Assembly (NCBI GenBank): GCA_963931865.1
Contig: OZ007513.1
Location: forward strand, 5,314,837-5,378,836
Origin: Axinella damicornis
Taxonomy: Eukaryota > Porifera > Demospongiae > Axinellida > Axinellidae
Length of the DNA: 64,000 nt
Reading direction: 5' to 3'
Under the pieces are notes generated by a model that was not told the DNA's origin, searched no databases, and saw nothing but the letters and a program-made list of their open reading frames with translations. This document shows, piece by piece, positions 22,080 through 32,844 of this stretch. The stretch's first letter is position 1; every line of letters begins with the position of its first letter. The position numbers were made by a program, and so were the translations under genes.

Positions 22080-22860
22080 AATCCGCTACATGGCCTGATT
22101 AAGTACGTGCAAAATAGTGGTGGTCTTACACAGAAGCAGATGGGCGGCAATAAATGGGGAAGACCTGGGAACACTCATGTTGTACATTTGCGTGACATTC
22201 TATAATTTCTATTGGACTGTCCCACCTATCCTATGTGGTACAGAGGGATATATAGGACGGACAGTGGGATCTACATTGGTGGGATTCCATTAGACACTCC
22301 CACTTGTCCTCCATGGATATGGTACAGTGGAATAGAACAGTAGATACTTGGGACATGTACATGTGTGTGTGCAAGAGTTCTTGGTACAACTGATGCATTA
22401 CCAAATTTCAGAACTTGTTCAGCTTACATGTACAGTGCCAACCTGCTCATGCAGTCTGCTACTGGTCAACACTATTGCTTGCGGGTTCAAATGTAAAATC
22501 TTCAACACAAACGGAGAACAAAAACTGGTAATGTGGCTAATGCAACCCCCTTCCATTCCGTGTTTCAATGCAGACCCACTACACTTTACATTCTGCAAAA
22601 CATGCGTGAGGGCTCTGCTGTACCGTAATTAGCTACAGTTCAAGTAAAGTTGTCCAAAGTTCACGTATCAAACCTAACAAGTGTCTATAGCTAGCAACAT
22701 GCTAGTATGATTACAAAGGTGGTCAGTAGGTCGTGCGGAGTAGGTCGCGTGGAGTAGCTCGCGTGGAGTAAGAGTGTGTAACGTCCGGAAAGTTCAAAAT
22801 AGCTATAGCGCCTCTAAACACTATTGTAGCGATTCTTTCCGCCACTTAACAATTGACTGG
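22080..22860. other. No gene recognised
   Basis: Only short repeated words based on TGGGA/TCCCA (also at 21930-22040 and 23700-23770). No splice-bounded exon seen. Confidence 0.35.
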
Positions 22861-23225
22861 AGCGCGGCGACACCATGGTCATTACTCTGTGTTGTTGTGC
22901 ACAGCTGTGAAGTTCTGAGCCAAGTGACGGCAGGAAGCGACAGTGACAGCTATCAGAGAACGCTCTATGGCGGCTAGCCTCGTACCCAGGTGGTACTGTA
23001 GTTGCATGTAAAGTTACATACAGCTAGTGCACGTAGTTTGGATTACGCCAATAGCACAGTACCCAGACTGCAAGACCCTTGAAGTTAGGAGCGCGGCGAC
23101 ACCATGGTCATTACTCTGTGTTGTTGTGCACAGCTGTGAAGTTCTGAGCCAAGTGACGGCAGGAAGCGACAGTGACAGCTATCAGAGAACGCTCTATGGC
23201 GGCTAGCCTCGTACCCAGGTGGTAC
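22861..23225. repeat. 136-bp direct duplication with a 93-bp filler
   Basis: Positions 22861-22996 and 23090-23225 appear identical by eye. The 93 bp between them (22997-23089) are the same as 24585-24677 in the duplicated RhoGEF intron. Confidence 0.85.
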
Positions 23226-23573
23226 GAGGCTACATGTACCCGAACAGTCACAACAATAGTTATTGTGTGGATGTGCTTGCCTGAGGCTGGAGGACGTCGA
23301 CATCAGGAACGATCGCCATGGTGGGTTATAGGTTCAAATATGGTCAGCCGGAGTCGAATTTCTAGCCACTTAGATCTTCGCACTTCGCTAAAGTGTTCAC
23401 AATTACTGCCATACGGCTTCAGGTGCAACCGGATGTTCTACTTTCAAGTATTCCGCCTGCACTGTGGGCACCTATTGAAGTTACACACTCTTACTCTGGG
23501 GGGTGCGACAAACTTATGCGCTCTAGAGGTGGTACATGTACATGTCGTGTAATTGGCATACATGTCTAGGATT

Positions 23574-23692
23574 GGTATGGACTATCTCAAGCTGTCCTGC
23601 GTATACAAACCCATAGTCCCAGGTCCCAGATGTCCATGGACTATCTCAAGCTGTCCTGCGTATACAAACCCATAGTCCCAGGTCCCAGATGT
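23574..23692. repeat. 59-60 bp tandem duplication
   Basis: Two adjacent copies of a unit containing GGACTATCTCAAGCTGTCC and CATAGTCCCAGGTCCCAG. Confidence 0.8.
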
Positions 23693-24890
23693 CCCTGGGA
23701 TATCCTGGGCTGTCCTAACCTGTCCCATCTAGGACATTGTCCAGTGTCCCACGTCCCAAATGTCCCTTCGTATCCTGGTGGATCTTGCAATTACCATTAT
23801 ATCAGCGAATTTCACTTGCACGTGCACAATAATATTCAAATTCAAAGAACTCGACGAACCGTATACATGTAGCTACATGTACCTGTTCCATGAATGATAG
23901 CGACAACAAAGACAGAGACCACTCGTGGACATTGGCTAGAGCACCAAGAAGATTCTTCCTCCTCGGTGACACTGACAAAGACGGAGACAGCGCATTGACC
24001 TACACGTAGCTACATGTACGAACCCAGGCGCGGATAATCATGTGAATGCAACTGCTCCTTGCATGCCCTGCACGCGCATACATATGCACTTCGCTCAGGC
24101 TCACCCTCCAATGTCCTGCATTCCACTAGTATGTACATCCATGCATGCACAAGGTGATCTACACACGGATTCCTAGGTTTTTGGTTATGGGTGGGGGTGG
24201 GTGGGATCCAAGGTCCCTCCTCCCACATGAAACCCATACAATGTACATGTAAATCACTGTTGTAGCCTTTAGACGGTGGGAGGGGGGGGGGGGTTCACCA
24301 ATCCTAGGATCATCCCGGGATGGGAGAATCAGATGATAAATGTACTAGGGAACATGGGATACTCGAACAAGGGCGGGGGGTGTTACCCATCCTGGGATCA
24401 TCCAAAGATGGGGGTAGATGCACTAGTTAGTACATGGACAAGTGTGCCTCTCATGTTAAGCAATGGAAGTGTGAGGGGAACTGCACGGGAACAAGGGAAC
24501 TAACCCATGAGTACATGTACCCTCTTTTTGACTTCCTTCAAGAGGATGGGATACTTCATGATTCTACTGCAACAGAGAGGTTACTGTAGTTGCATGTAAA
24601 GTTACATACAGCTAGTGCACGTAGTTTGGATTACGCCAATAGCACAGTACCCAGACTGCAAGACCCTTGAAGTTAGGAAGGGGGTCTTCGTAATTATCGC
24701 GCTTTGCTCCTGTGTTCTGTACGTTTCATACCCTGACAGCCTCGTTCCCAGTGCCACTGACCTTTTGCATGGAATCAGTACGTGCCGCTCGACTACGACT
24801 AGTGTGGGGGCTGGCTCACACTCGCCCAACATGGGACTTCCATTTTTGATGTCCTAGTTTTATCACTTGTAGGAAGACAGTCCTTCCAAC

Positions 24891-25595
24891 GGTTTATACC
24901 CATTTCGTCTAATCCCATTTTGTCTAATCCTATTTCGTCTAACAAAAGGTGCAGGTGTCCCATTTCGTCTAATGTTTTTTTTTTGGTACACCTCTATTGA
25001 TTAGCTATACTATAAAGTCCTTTGACTGGTCACTTGAACGTTTGGTTACCAATCGTGTGCCAACCAGAGCGTGTTTTTCGACTACTTCAAGACGACATGG
25101 CTCGATGGCATGTTCCCTGTTCACATGTGGAACGTGTATGCCCTGGAAGGTCCACGCACCAACAACCACGCAGAAGGATGGCATTCGAAAGTGTGGAAAC
25201 TGGCAGGAAAAGCTCATCCAAACATTTACGAAGCAGTCACTTTGTTCCAGTCCGAGCAAGCCGCCACTGAAGTCAGCATCATGCAGTTGGCAGCAGGAGG
25301 AGGAAGTATAGAAACTATGAGAAGAGACTAATGACTATTCGGGAGACGTATGAAGCAGGAGACTACAGCCTGAGTGAACTAGTCAAGGCTTGCAGTCATT
25401 GAGTGTCCTTGTAATATTTTTTTGTTGTTGCTGTTTTCTTTGCTGTTATAGGTGTTTGTTACTTCTGTCACGTTGTTATAGCCTTAGTCTGTCATGTAGT
25501 TACAAAACATAGTTTTAGACGAAATGGGACACTTGCACACTTTGTTAGACAAAATGGGATTAGACGAAATGGGATTAGACGAAATGGCATGACAC
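24891..25595 (+). mobile_element. Deleted MULE transposon with TIRs and target duplication
   Basis: Terminal arms of about 75 bp carry repeated CATTTCGTCTAATCCC words at the left and their inverse at the right. Flanks CCTTCCAAC (24882-24890) and TCTTCCAAC (25596-25604) fit a 9-bp duplication. Inside, 25071-25420 encodes the C-terminal part of a Mutator-like transposase: TTWLDGMFPVHMWNVYAL, RTNNHAEGWHSKVWKLAG, HPNIYEAVTLFQSEQAA, then after a frame change YEKRLMTIRETYEAG. The catalytic N-terminal part is deleted. Confidence 0.88.
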
Positions 25596-25856
25596 TCTTC
25601 CAACACACATGCTCACACACAACAGGGAACTCAATGCACATAATTATACATCAATACATGTACACATACCCAAAAATGTCAACAGTTCAATCTTTCTTGA
25701 GAATTCGGAGTCTAAACACCGCTGCACATGTAAGAGGGAAGGAGAGACTTTCATTCAGGTACAGTGTGTATAGTGGACCATCAACCATTCCCTCCAACAG
25801 GTGACAGACTGGCCCTCCAACAAATGGACACAGGACACTCATACATATTGTGAATA

Positions 25857-25962
25857 CCCTCGTTCCCAGGCTCCTCCCAGCTTTTTGTCGCATACTGTAC
25901 AGTATGCGACAAAAAGCATTACACACTGTACATGTACGTACGTACCTGGGAACGAGGCTATA
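25857..25962. mobile_element. TAGCCTC-family hairpin in RhoGEF copy 2
   Basis: TACCCTCGTTCCCAGGCTCC ... CTGGGAACGAGGCTA with internal GCATACTGTACAGTATGC. Flanks tattgtgaa/tattctgaa form a 9-bp duplication with one mismatch. Confidence 0.78.
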
Positions 25963-26064
25963 TTCTGAACACATGCATACACCAGCTTCTACACTTTGAC
26001 ACGTACACACCCAAGAAGTCTTCCATGGTACCCCGAGTTCTTGACCACTGACAGACAGCCCCTA

Positions 26065-26093
<29 letters not shown>
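26065..26093. repeat. Poly-C tract
   Basis: About 29 C; corresponds to the poly-C of RhoGEF copy 1 at 17462. Confidence 0.9.
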
Positions 26094-26096
<3 letters not shown>

Positions 26097-26321
26097 CCCT
26101 CCACCCACCCACCCACACAAACTACCACACCCTGACACACAACCTGGCGTACATCTACCTCAGGAATATGCAGCATCCAATGATGAAATAATGACAGCAC
26201 ATCCTTTGGTATTAGAGTGTGTGACACAGGAATTAATTGGTTGCTGATGTATTAAGAGAGAATAAACGCTGGATCACGTGCGGAACCAGATTGGCACCCA
26301 TGTGAAAAGTTGGGGTTCAAC

Positions 26322-26706
26322 TAGCTTCGTACCCTGGCCCACACGGAAGTGGGCCTGGTGACACTTGGCAAAATTCCTGTAAGTGCTGAGCTCAGCAGTC
26401 TTGATTTCGGGTAGGCGAATCACATTCGTCCATTGACAATTACAGCGTAGTAATTACATTCTCTACCCCGTGTGTAGTGTAGCCGTTTGAAAAAACTGCT
26501 GCTGTAGCCTTCAAGACTCACCTCTGGTCTCTCCTCGGCAAGGACTTTCTACCATCACCAATAGCTACCTTCCGCGTGATTTCAATACATCCAAGTAAGG
26601 AATGTAATTGCTTATGTAATTATGCTGACTCAGCAAATACGGAAATTTTGCCAAGTGTCACCAGGCCCACTTCTGCTTTCCGTGTGTGGGCCTGAGAACA
26701 AAGCTA
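26322..26706. mobile_element. TAGCCTC-family TIR element, long type
   Basis: TAGCTTCGTACCCTGGCCC ... GGGCCTGAGAACAAAGCTA, with the usual GGCAAAATTCC interior. Flanked by GGGTTCAAC at 26313-26321 and 26707-26715. Confidence 0.88.
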
Positions 26707-26715
26707 GGGTTCAAC

Positions 26716-27270
26716 TAGTCTCATTCCCAGACATTCACATCCACCGGCAGAGAACGTCTGGTCGTTTGAGTTACGTTTCTTGTCACAGAGGTGTGGCCAG
26801 CGTAGGTGTAATTGAAGCGCTGATTGCACTGAGAAATTTGAAGATAAACGCACCTTGCTACAATGTATACTATTTGTCGTGCATCCCAACCTTCAAGCAC
26901 TTAGTGATGTCCCCTAACCCCCAAAACACCCGGCTGCTTGCAGAAGGGCAGTACATGTACGTGGACTTCTTCATCATTCCGGTATTGTGGTAAACCGTTG
27001 TTTTTCAAAGTTGGAGATGGCTGAAAGGTTCTCAAAGCTACGAAGGGGTGTCATCAACCAACAGCGAAGAAAGTCCTCGCTACGAGCTGTTTAAGCTGAG
27101 CTGTTTTTGACTCCTTGAACGATCGGTGACGTATTCCACGATAATTAGTAGCAAATTACGCGCACGATCTTCGATGTCATTGGCCATCTCAAATTCCAGA
27201 TGGGAAGGTGTTAGTGACAAGAAATCGCACTCTCCGCGGGGGCGCGTAGATGGGTCTGGGCACGAGACTT
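26716..27270. mobile_element. TAGTCTC-type TIR element, 9-bp target duplication
   Basis: TAGTCTCATTCCCAGAC at the left and GTCTGGGCACGAGACTT at the right, flanked by GGGTTCAAC (26707-26715 and 27271-27279). Interior about 520 bp without a recognised protein. Shares its left target copy with the element at 26322. Confidence 0.82.
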
Positions 27271-27317
27271 GGGTTCAACAACCTCTAATTAGAGAGCACT
27301 ATTCCCGTGCAAGTGGA

Positions 27318-27608
27318 CTAGTGCAGCAGGCAGCTTGGTTGTAGGACAGTAGTACTACTGGTACCATGCCAGAGGAATAGTGATACAGGTAAGCTCTTGT
27401 CCAGGTGGTTAGCGAGTAATTTACCGCGAACATGTATGCATAGGTTCTTACACTCTATCAGTTGTTTGTTGCTGGAGTCATTGCCCACCGCCACTACATC
27501 TATTCGTAGTCTCTTCAGTATCAGTGCCCCGCTCTCCTCAGGACCGCCAGGACGCCACTGACCATCAAACCCAAAGAAAAGACCTTTTGCTTCAGCTTCA
27601 AAATTCAA
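27318..27608 (-). other. Unidentified open frame
   Basis: A 96-codon minus-strand frame with a normal-looking composition (KRLRIDVVAVGNDSSNKQ, LIECKNLCIHVRG). No family recognised and no splice partner seen; could be part of an old transposon. Confidence 0.2.
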
Positions 27609-27661
27609 TGTTTCCGAGGGGTTAATTTACGGTTCTTACTACTAGGTAGGTACTATATAGG

Positions 27662-28061
27662 TAGCCTCGTACCCAGGCCCTCACGCGGAACGCGGAAGAG
27701 GGCCTGGTGACACATGGCAAAATTCCCGTATGTGCTCAGTCAGCATAATTGCGTAATCGATTACATTCCTTACTTGGATGCATTCGAAATCACGCGGAAG
27801 GTAGCTGTTGGTGATGGCTAAGTAGCAAGTCCTTGCCAAGGAGCGACCAGAGGTGAGTCTTGAAGGCTAGAACAGTGGTTTTATCAAACGGCTACACTTT
27901 TCACGGGATGAAGAATGTAATCACTACGCAGTAATTGGCAATGGACGAACGTGATTCGCCTACCCGAAATCAAGACTGCTGAGCTCAGCACATACGGGAA
28001 TTTTGCCAAGTGTCACCAGGCCCTCTTCCGCGTTCCGCGTGAGGGCCTGGGTACGAGGCTA
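27662..28061. mobile_element. TAGCCTC-family TIR element, long type, complete
   Basis: Complete copy: TAGCCTCGTACCCAGGCCC to GGGCCTGGGTACGAGGCTA, about 400 bp, flanked by perfect CTATATAGG (27653-27661, 28062-28070). Best reference copy of the family in this window. No transposase. Confidence 0.92.
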
Positions 28062-28300
28062 CTATATAGGTACGTACAGGGTAAAAGTCGCATTACGTCA
28101 TACTTACGTAGTAGTACAGTACTAGCGACTTATTTGCTTGAACTTAGTACTTTGCACATGCGGCAATTACGCGGGAAAATCAATCTCAATCTATAGCCTG
28201 CATGTGCGTCCATCATGGATACAAAGGTACTCATACACATATAAATGTACAGTTTGCTGGTGGCATTGGAGTACTGTGAATTATGTAGAATTGCTGTTTC

Positions 28301-30646
28301 ATGACAGAGCTCTCAGCCAGCCATCCTTGGGCGCTGCGTGCCCTGTGTGATCGGCAAAAGGACAGCTGTTTACTGCCGTCAGGTGAGGGGTCATCTGGAA
28401 GAAGCAGCCACTGCATGCTCTGCATGTGCAAAGATTGGAATACCTGTGACAAAATGCAGAGTCAAACACAAACACCGCAGTACAAATGGAACAAAACAGT
28501 TGCAGTAACCGATGTTGCTGGGGATGGCTATTCCGAGTGCTGCCAAGACCTAAGCAACTTACACAAGCAAGTCCCAGTTGATACAGCTGAAACCCCACTG
28601 AGGTGCTATGCCACTGGCTACCTATTTCCATATGCAGCAGAAACCTGGGCACAGTGGCGCAACAAATTCCAGGCACAAACGGGGCACCACTTATGTCAGC
28701 CAGAGTGGTAAACAGAAGAATGCAGGCAGAGGAAATGGTGTCATAGTGGTGGGAGGGAGAATGGAAGAGTTCAGAGTTAGCTGGAGCCAAACCTACCACT
28801 GCTTTAGGGGTGGAAAGCCACGTCTGAAGCCTGAGGTGAAGAACCCACTGAAACGTTGCAATGCTCCCGGCTCAAGACGACGCAATTGTCCAGCAGAAAT
28901 GTGCACCAGGCTATTAGTGACAAAAAGTGGCCTCTCCATGCTAGAGGTCAGCATCCCCTCCATTTCGCTTCACAAAGGCCACGATCCAACATCCGTGACG
29001 GACAAACTCTGTCAGAGGATGCTACCTGAAGTTGAGGAAAAATTGAGATCACTCGTGACTGAGGCACACCTCCACAATCTAAATCTCAAGCTTATGCTGG
29101 AAGACTGGATGAAAAATCAGCTGATTCCAAAACATAAACGAGAGGGGATTATACAGGAAACACCGAACCAGTACAACCAGGGATATTTCCCCACTACCAA
29201 GGATCTGCGCAATGTTGCACAACAGGCAATAATGCAATCCAGGAGTTCCTGCTTTGATCAGGTATGTACAACATCAGTCTTGGGGTATATACACAGAAGT
29301 CTTGATTGTAACACGGAAACCTTACTGATCAAAACAACAGTTACTACTTAGATAGAACCCAGGAAATGAGAAAGCCAGAAGGCAGACAAGTTATGGTTTT
29401 CTGTACGTGTGTATTGCATACATACTAAGATATAATATAATGTGAAGAAGCCACAAAGTCGGTTTCAGAAGACACCAGACATATAGGTTGGTATTTCATG
29501 TACAGTTTATGCATTGCAATAGTACACTGTAGCTACCAACTGAGTCTCTTTGGAGGGTTTGGTAGACTACCAACTAATGAGACAAACAGATCATATCCCT
29601 AACCTCCCTAACCACTTTCTCCCGGTTTTATAGTGCACAAAAGGAAGCGATGTGGCACATGCATAGGGTGTTTGAGGAAAGACTGCGGGAAGTGTGTCTT
29701 CTGCCAGGACATGACAAAGTTTGGAGGAGAAGGAAAGAAGAAGAAATGCTGTGTGAGGCGTATCTGTACAAACCTATCAGGTATGCAAAGTCATGATCAG
29801 TGACCAAAAGTACTGTAATACCTCATCCTATTCTGTTTTTCAGGGTCAATACAGATCTCCAAAACCACACTGTCGACAGGTTAGCATACATACACCATAG
29901 CAGTTGCACAGCAAACGAATGCATACAGAGTTTCTCGGTACAGTTTTCCTGATTTTCTTCAGGATCGACCACATGTGGTTCAAGCAGAGTGTCTGGCTAA
30001 CATCCAGGGTGCAAACAAATACGAGAAACATGACATCCAAGCAGAAGGAGATGGGAAATTCCACATCACTGAAAGGAAAGGGGACAAGGCTGTCAAAACA
30101 GTTCTAGTGAACATTCCTGGTGGTAGTTGTGGATGTTCTTACTTCCAGAAGTCTCTCATTCCATGCAGACACATGTTTGCAATTTCAGTCACTTTTCATC
30201 TGATTGGTCCTGGATTTCATCAGATTGATAAGGTCAGCACCAATTGGCAAACCTCTTGTAATGTGATTGCTTCAAGAAACGCCAGTTGAGCAAGTATACA
30301 GTGTGACTTCGTCAGGATGTGCCGATGGGACTTAGCATTGAAGAAAGCAGAGGTTGATAGATGTCGTTCATCTGCAAAGTATCAGCCACGTGTTGGCCTT
30401 CGACATAGCCAACTGAAACGGAAACGTACAACATCTGCTGGAAAAGGCAGCTGCTCAAAGAGGATCAAGATTGACGACCCACTTTCTCTTGTCCAACGAC
30501 TACGCAAAGGCCGTAAGGCAATTCAGCGAAAGCAAAGGAAGCTACCACCACAACCACGACAGATGGCTCCAGTGTCAAAGATTATCCGGAAAGCAAAACG
30601 ATACCAAATCCGAATAAGTAAGACTGCAAATAAGCTTACTACTTAA
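28301..30646 (+). CDS. CARF-like / CXXC / SWIM zinc-finger protein gene
   Basis: Multi-exon plus-strand gene. Upstream coding (28301-29261, one frame change near 28700) ends at a GT donor after SSCFDQ. It contains WSQTYHCFRGGKPR, RRRNCPAEMCTRLL, HKGHDPTSVTDKLCQRMLPE and the region before DLRNVAQQAI, resembling the calcium-responsive transcription factor (CARF/ALS2CR8) domain. Exon 29634-29780 encodes a CXXC zinc finger (RKRCGTCIGCLRKDCGKC, VFCQDMTKFGG), in known proteins a CpG-DNA reader. A short exon follows at 29844-29879. The exon from 29963 encodes CGCSYFQKSLIPCRHMF, a SWIM finger (C-x-C-x10-C-x-H). A very basic C-terminal exon ends at 30646. Similar SWIM/CARF proteins are often transposon-related, so this may be host or transposon derived. 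Exon joins are partly inferred. Confidence 0.7.
29442..29893 (+). repeat. CXXC module, copy 1
   Basis: 452 bp covering the end of a coiled exon, an intron, the CXXC exon, an intron and a small exon. By eye it matches 33004-33469 apart from one substitution (TTG/TGG, Leu/Trp in the finger) and a 14-bp gap in the small exon. Introns are as well conserved as exons. Confidence 0.92.
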
Positions 30647-30669
30647 TGGACTGTGCCACCAATAAGTAA

Positions 30670-31613
30670 TATTTAGTGCTACTCACGTGACCCTCAACGA
30701 ATCAGACACCTCAGAATCAATCACATGACGGAGCACTTAATGCACACTTTAGTGTGCATTATCTAGATAATGCACACTTTTCAAAGATCAAAGGCTGTCT
30801 CGGGTCAGTGAGTTGCACTAAGTAGCTTTTAGATACCACTTTGCAGTGGCCGTGGTGAAAACCCGGACCGGACCGGACCGGACCGGACCGACCGGAAGTA
30901 GTAATTAGTGTCTCCACGTGTAGAGAAAATAGCTTACTTGGATCGTGAAGTAGCCATTGCGAGTAGCCATTGCGGCATTGAAGTCAGAGAGCAGTTTAGT
31001 CGCGCGAGTTGGCTGATTTGCACAGTATTTTGAAGCCACGAAGCGTTAGCGAGGTAGCCGCGCGGGTCCAAGTCTGCCGGTACGGTAGCGACGACCCCGA
31101 ATTGGAGGACGACTTGAAGGAGGCAACCAGGCATTTGTTGACGTTTCACGTTGCTATAGGTAAGTCAGAGAGCTGGGCCAAGCGAGTGTGAGTAATCTAT
31201 ACTACAAAAGCATCGAGTACTAGCTATAAGCTTGACATAAACGCAACGCTAACTACAAACGCAGTAGCAAAACAGACAGTTTGCTGAAGCTCTTCGGGTC
31301 CCTCGAAACTCCTCCGGCAATTGTCTGCAAGTGCTACGTGTAATAGTCAAAACATCGAGTCGTTTAGCTAGCGCTAAAGTCGCTCTACATTAATTATTGC
31401 TATTTCACTTCCGGTCGGTCCGGTCCGGTCCGGGTTTTCACCACGGCCCTTTGCAGTTCATTACGGGCTTTAGTGCACTCAGGCAATCTAGTTAACGGTC
31501 TCAGGCGGATAATACACTCGCCTTCGGCTCGTGCATTATCTCGCCCTCGACTGTTAACTAGATTGCCCTCGTGCACTAAAACCCGTAATGCACTGCAAAG
31601 TGGTATCTAAACA
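30670..31613. mobile_element. Long foldback element (copy 2), split by a nested element
   Basis: Same sequence as 14700-15035, interrupted at CTTTGCAGT by the 601-bp element at 30848-31448. Confidence 0.8.
30848..31448. mobile_element. Nested TIR element with GGACC repeats and 9-bp target duplication
   Basis: Starts GGCCGTGGTGAAAACCC followed by repeated GGACC units and ends with the inverse GGGTTTTCACCACGGCC. Flanked by CTTTGCAGT at 30839-30847 and 31449-31457. A 60-codon frame at 31009-31191 (ADLHSILKPRSVSEVAARVQ) may be a captured or residual exon ending at a GT donor (ATAGGTAAGT). Confidence 0.88.
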
Positions 31614-31762
31614 GTGTGTGAAATTAACGGGCGCCACGTCGCCAATGGCGACATAAAACTACCCTTTAGCGACTAATTTCGCTCTTCTTGGCGCCATTAT
31701 TGGCGACTTAGTACCCTGCAGCCGGCTCGTGTAGACGGCGCGCGGCGGTTATCAAGCGACAC

Positions 31763-32083
31763 GTGGAGCTGACTCAGCAGATGCCTCTCGAACTTTTCGG
31801 GTTCGTGAAGCGCCCTGCTTCAGCTTCCTCTGCTGCCGATCCGCTAGTGACCGATGGCGTAGAAGCGTCCAGCAGCGGGATTCCAACTTCTGCTTCGAGG
31901 AGCGGGGATCCGCTCGCACCACCCTCCAAGGGGAGGCGCTTCAACATGAACTGGACTGAAGGACGCGAGTGGCTTACGCACGATACCGATGCTGACGTGA
32001 TGTTCTGCGAGTGGTGCCGTCGCTTCGACAGGAACGATCACAGGAACCAGTTCGTCAAAGTCTTGTCAGTGTGCATGTATTAG
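31763..32083 (+). CDS. Zinc-finger exon of a hAT-like or TTF-type protein
   Basis: Frame with a Ser/Pro-rich leader followed by GRRFNMNWTEGREWLTHDT and DVMFCEWCRRFDRND, an N-terminal zinc finger like those of hAT-derived proteins. It ends near a possible GT donor after NQFVK. It could be the first exon of the CXXC-OTU gene to the right, since no other 5' end was found, but two TIR elements lie between. A free-standing remnant is equally possible. Confidence 0.5.
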   Translation: MELTQQMPLELFGFVKRPASASSAADPLVTDGVEASSSGIPTSASRSGDPLAPPSKGRRFNMNWTEGREWLTHDTDADVMFCEWCRRFDRNDHRNQFVKVLSVCMY

Positions 32084-32193
32084 TCTCGCGTGGCCCAGAC
32101 CCTTCCTGTGACGATTAGTGGGGCGGGGCGAAAGGGCTCCTCCCGCCCCGCCCACTAATCGCCGCGGGAAGGGTCAGGGCCACGCGAGACTAT
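32084..32193. mobile_element. TIR hairpin, GTCTCGCGTGGCCC type
   Basis: AGTCTCGCGTGGCCCAGACC and inverse GGGCCACGCGAGACT with CCCCGCCC/GGGCGGGG internal arms, a strong palindrome of about 110 bp. Confidence 0.78.
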
Positions 32194-32359
32194 GCATGTA
32201 TGTCCAAGTTGTTATCAGTTGTATTTTGCTCATATCATTCATTGTAACAAGCGTATTACCAAAAGAATGTTTGGCCACTAAAAATTTACAGTGATGACTA
32301 AGTCTAGAAGTTAGTGGTCACCACTGGCGACCTGGAGTTTGCTCTTAATTTCACACACT

Positions 32360-32665
32360 GCTAAATATTACTTATATAGATAGCTACCAGTTTACATTGC
32401 ATTACGGGGTTTTAGCTAGTGCACGAGGGGAATATAGTTACGGTCGAGGGCGAGATAATGCATAAGTCAAAGGCGAGTGCATTATCCGCTCAAGACCGTT
32501 AACCATATTATCTGACCCGAAACAGCCGTTGGTCTTTGAAAGGTGTGCATTATCTAGATAATGCACACTAAGGCACTAAAAAGTGTGCATTATGCGATTT
32601 AATGTTCAGTCATGTGATCGACTCTGAGGCGTCTGATTCGTTGAGGGTCACATGAATACCACTAA
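32360..32665. mobile_element. Long foldback element (copy 3, reverse)
   Basis: Reverse-orientation copy of the 14.7 kb element: AGTGTGCATTATCTAGATAA, GCGTCTGATTCGTTGAGGGT. Lies upstream of the CXXC-OTU exons. Confidence 0.7.
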
Positions 32666-32844
32666 AGGTCTTTAGAATACCAAATTAACATAGGACTGTT
32701 TGCTGCATCCCGCATTCTCATTAATGTACATTAGTTCTGGTTGTTCAATGTTCAGGGGTAAATTGATTATAACCATTGATCCTTATGTTCTAAGATCACA
32801 TGACACGTGCATGCTTCACTTCTGTCAACTTACGTCCATTTCAG

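Larger units (their letters stand above)
24130..26147 (-). pseudogene. Duplicated RhoGEF segment, degenerate
   Basis: Second copy of about 16380-17605 of the RhoGEF gene, in the same orientation. It contains the exon RCLDSEFSRKIELLTFL at about 25733-25682 with an intact GT donor, where the first copy is damaged. The exon for IMKYPILLKEVKK at about 24571-24527 has lost 13 bp at its start, where the first copy is intact. The copied block ends at 26147, exactly at the 3' edge of the next exon upstream, which is not copied. A MULE fragment is inserted at 24891-25595 and a TAGCCTC-type hairpin at 25857. A local duplication, or two haplotypes placed in tandem, would both explain it. Confidence 0.75.

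Noticed and set aside
22774..23303. Coding sequence in the 136-bp duplicated unit
   Set aside because: Frames are short and differ between the two contexts; no recognisable protein.
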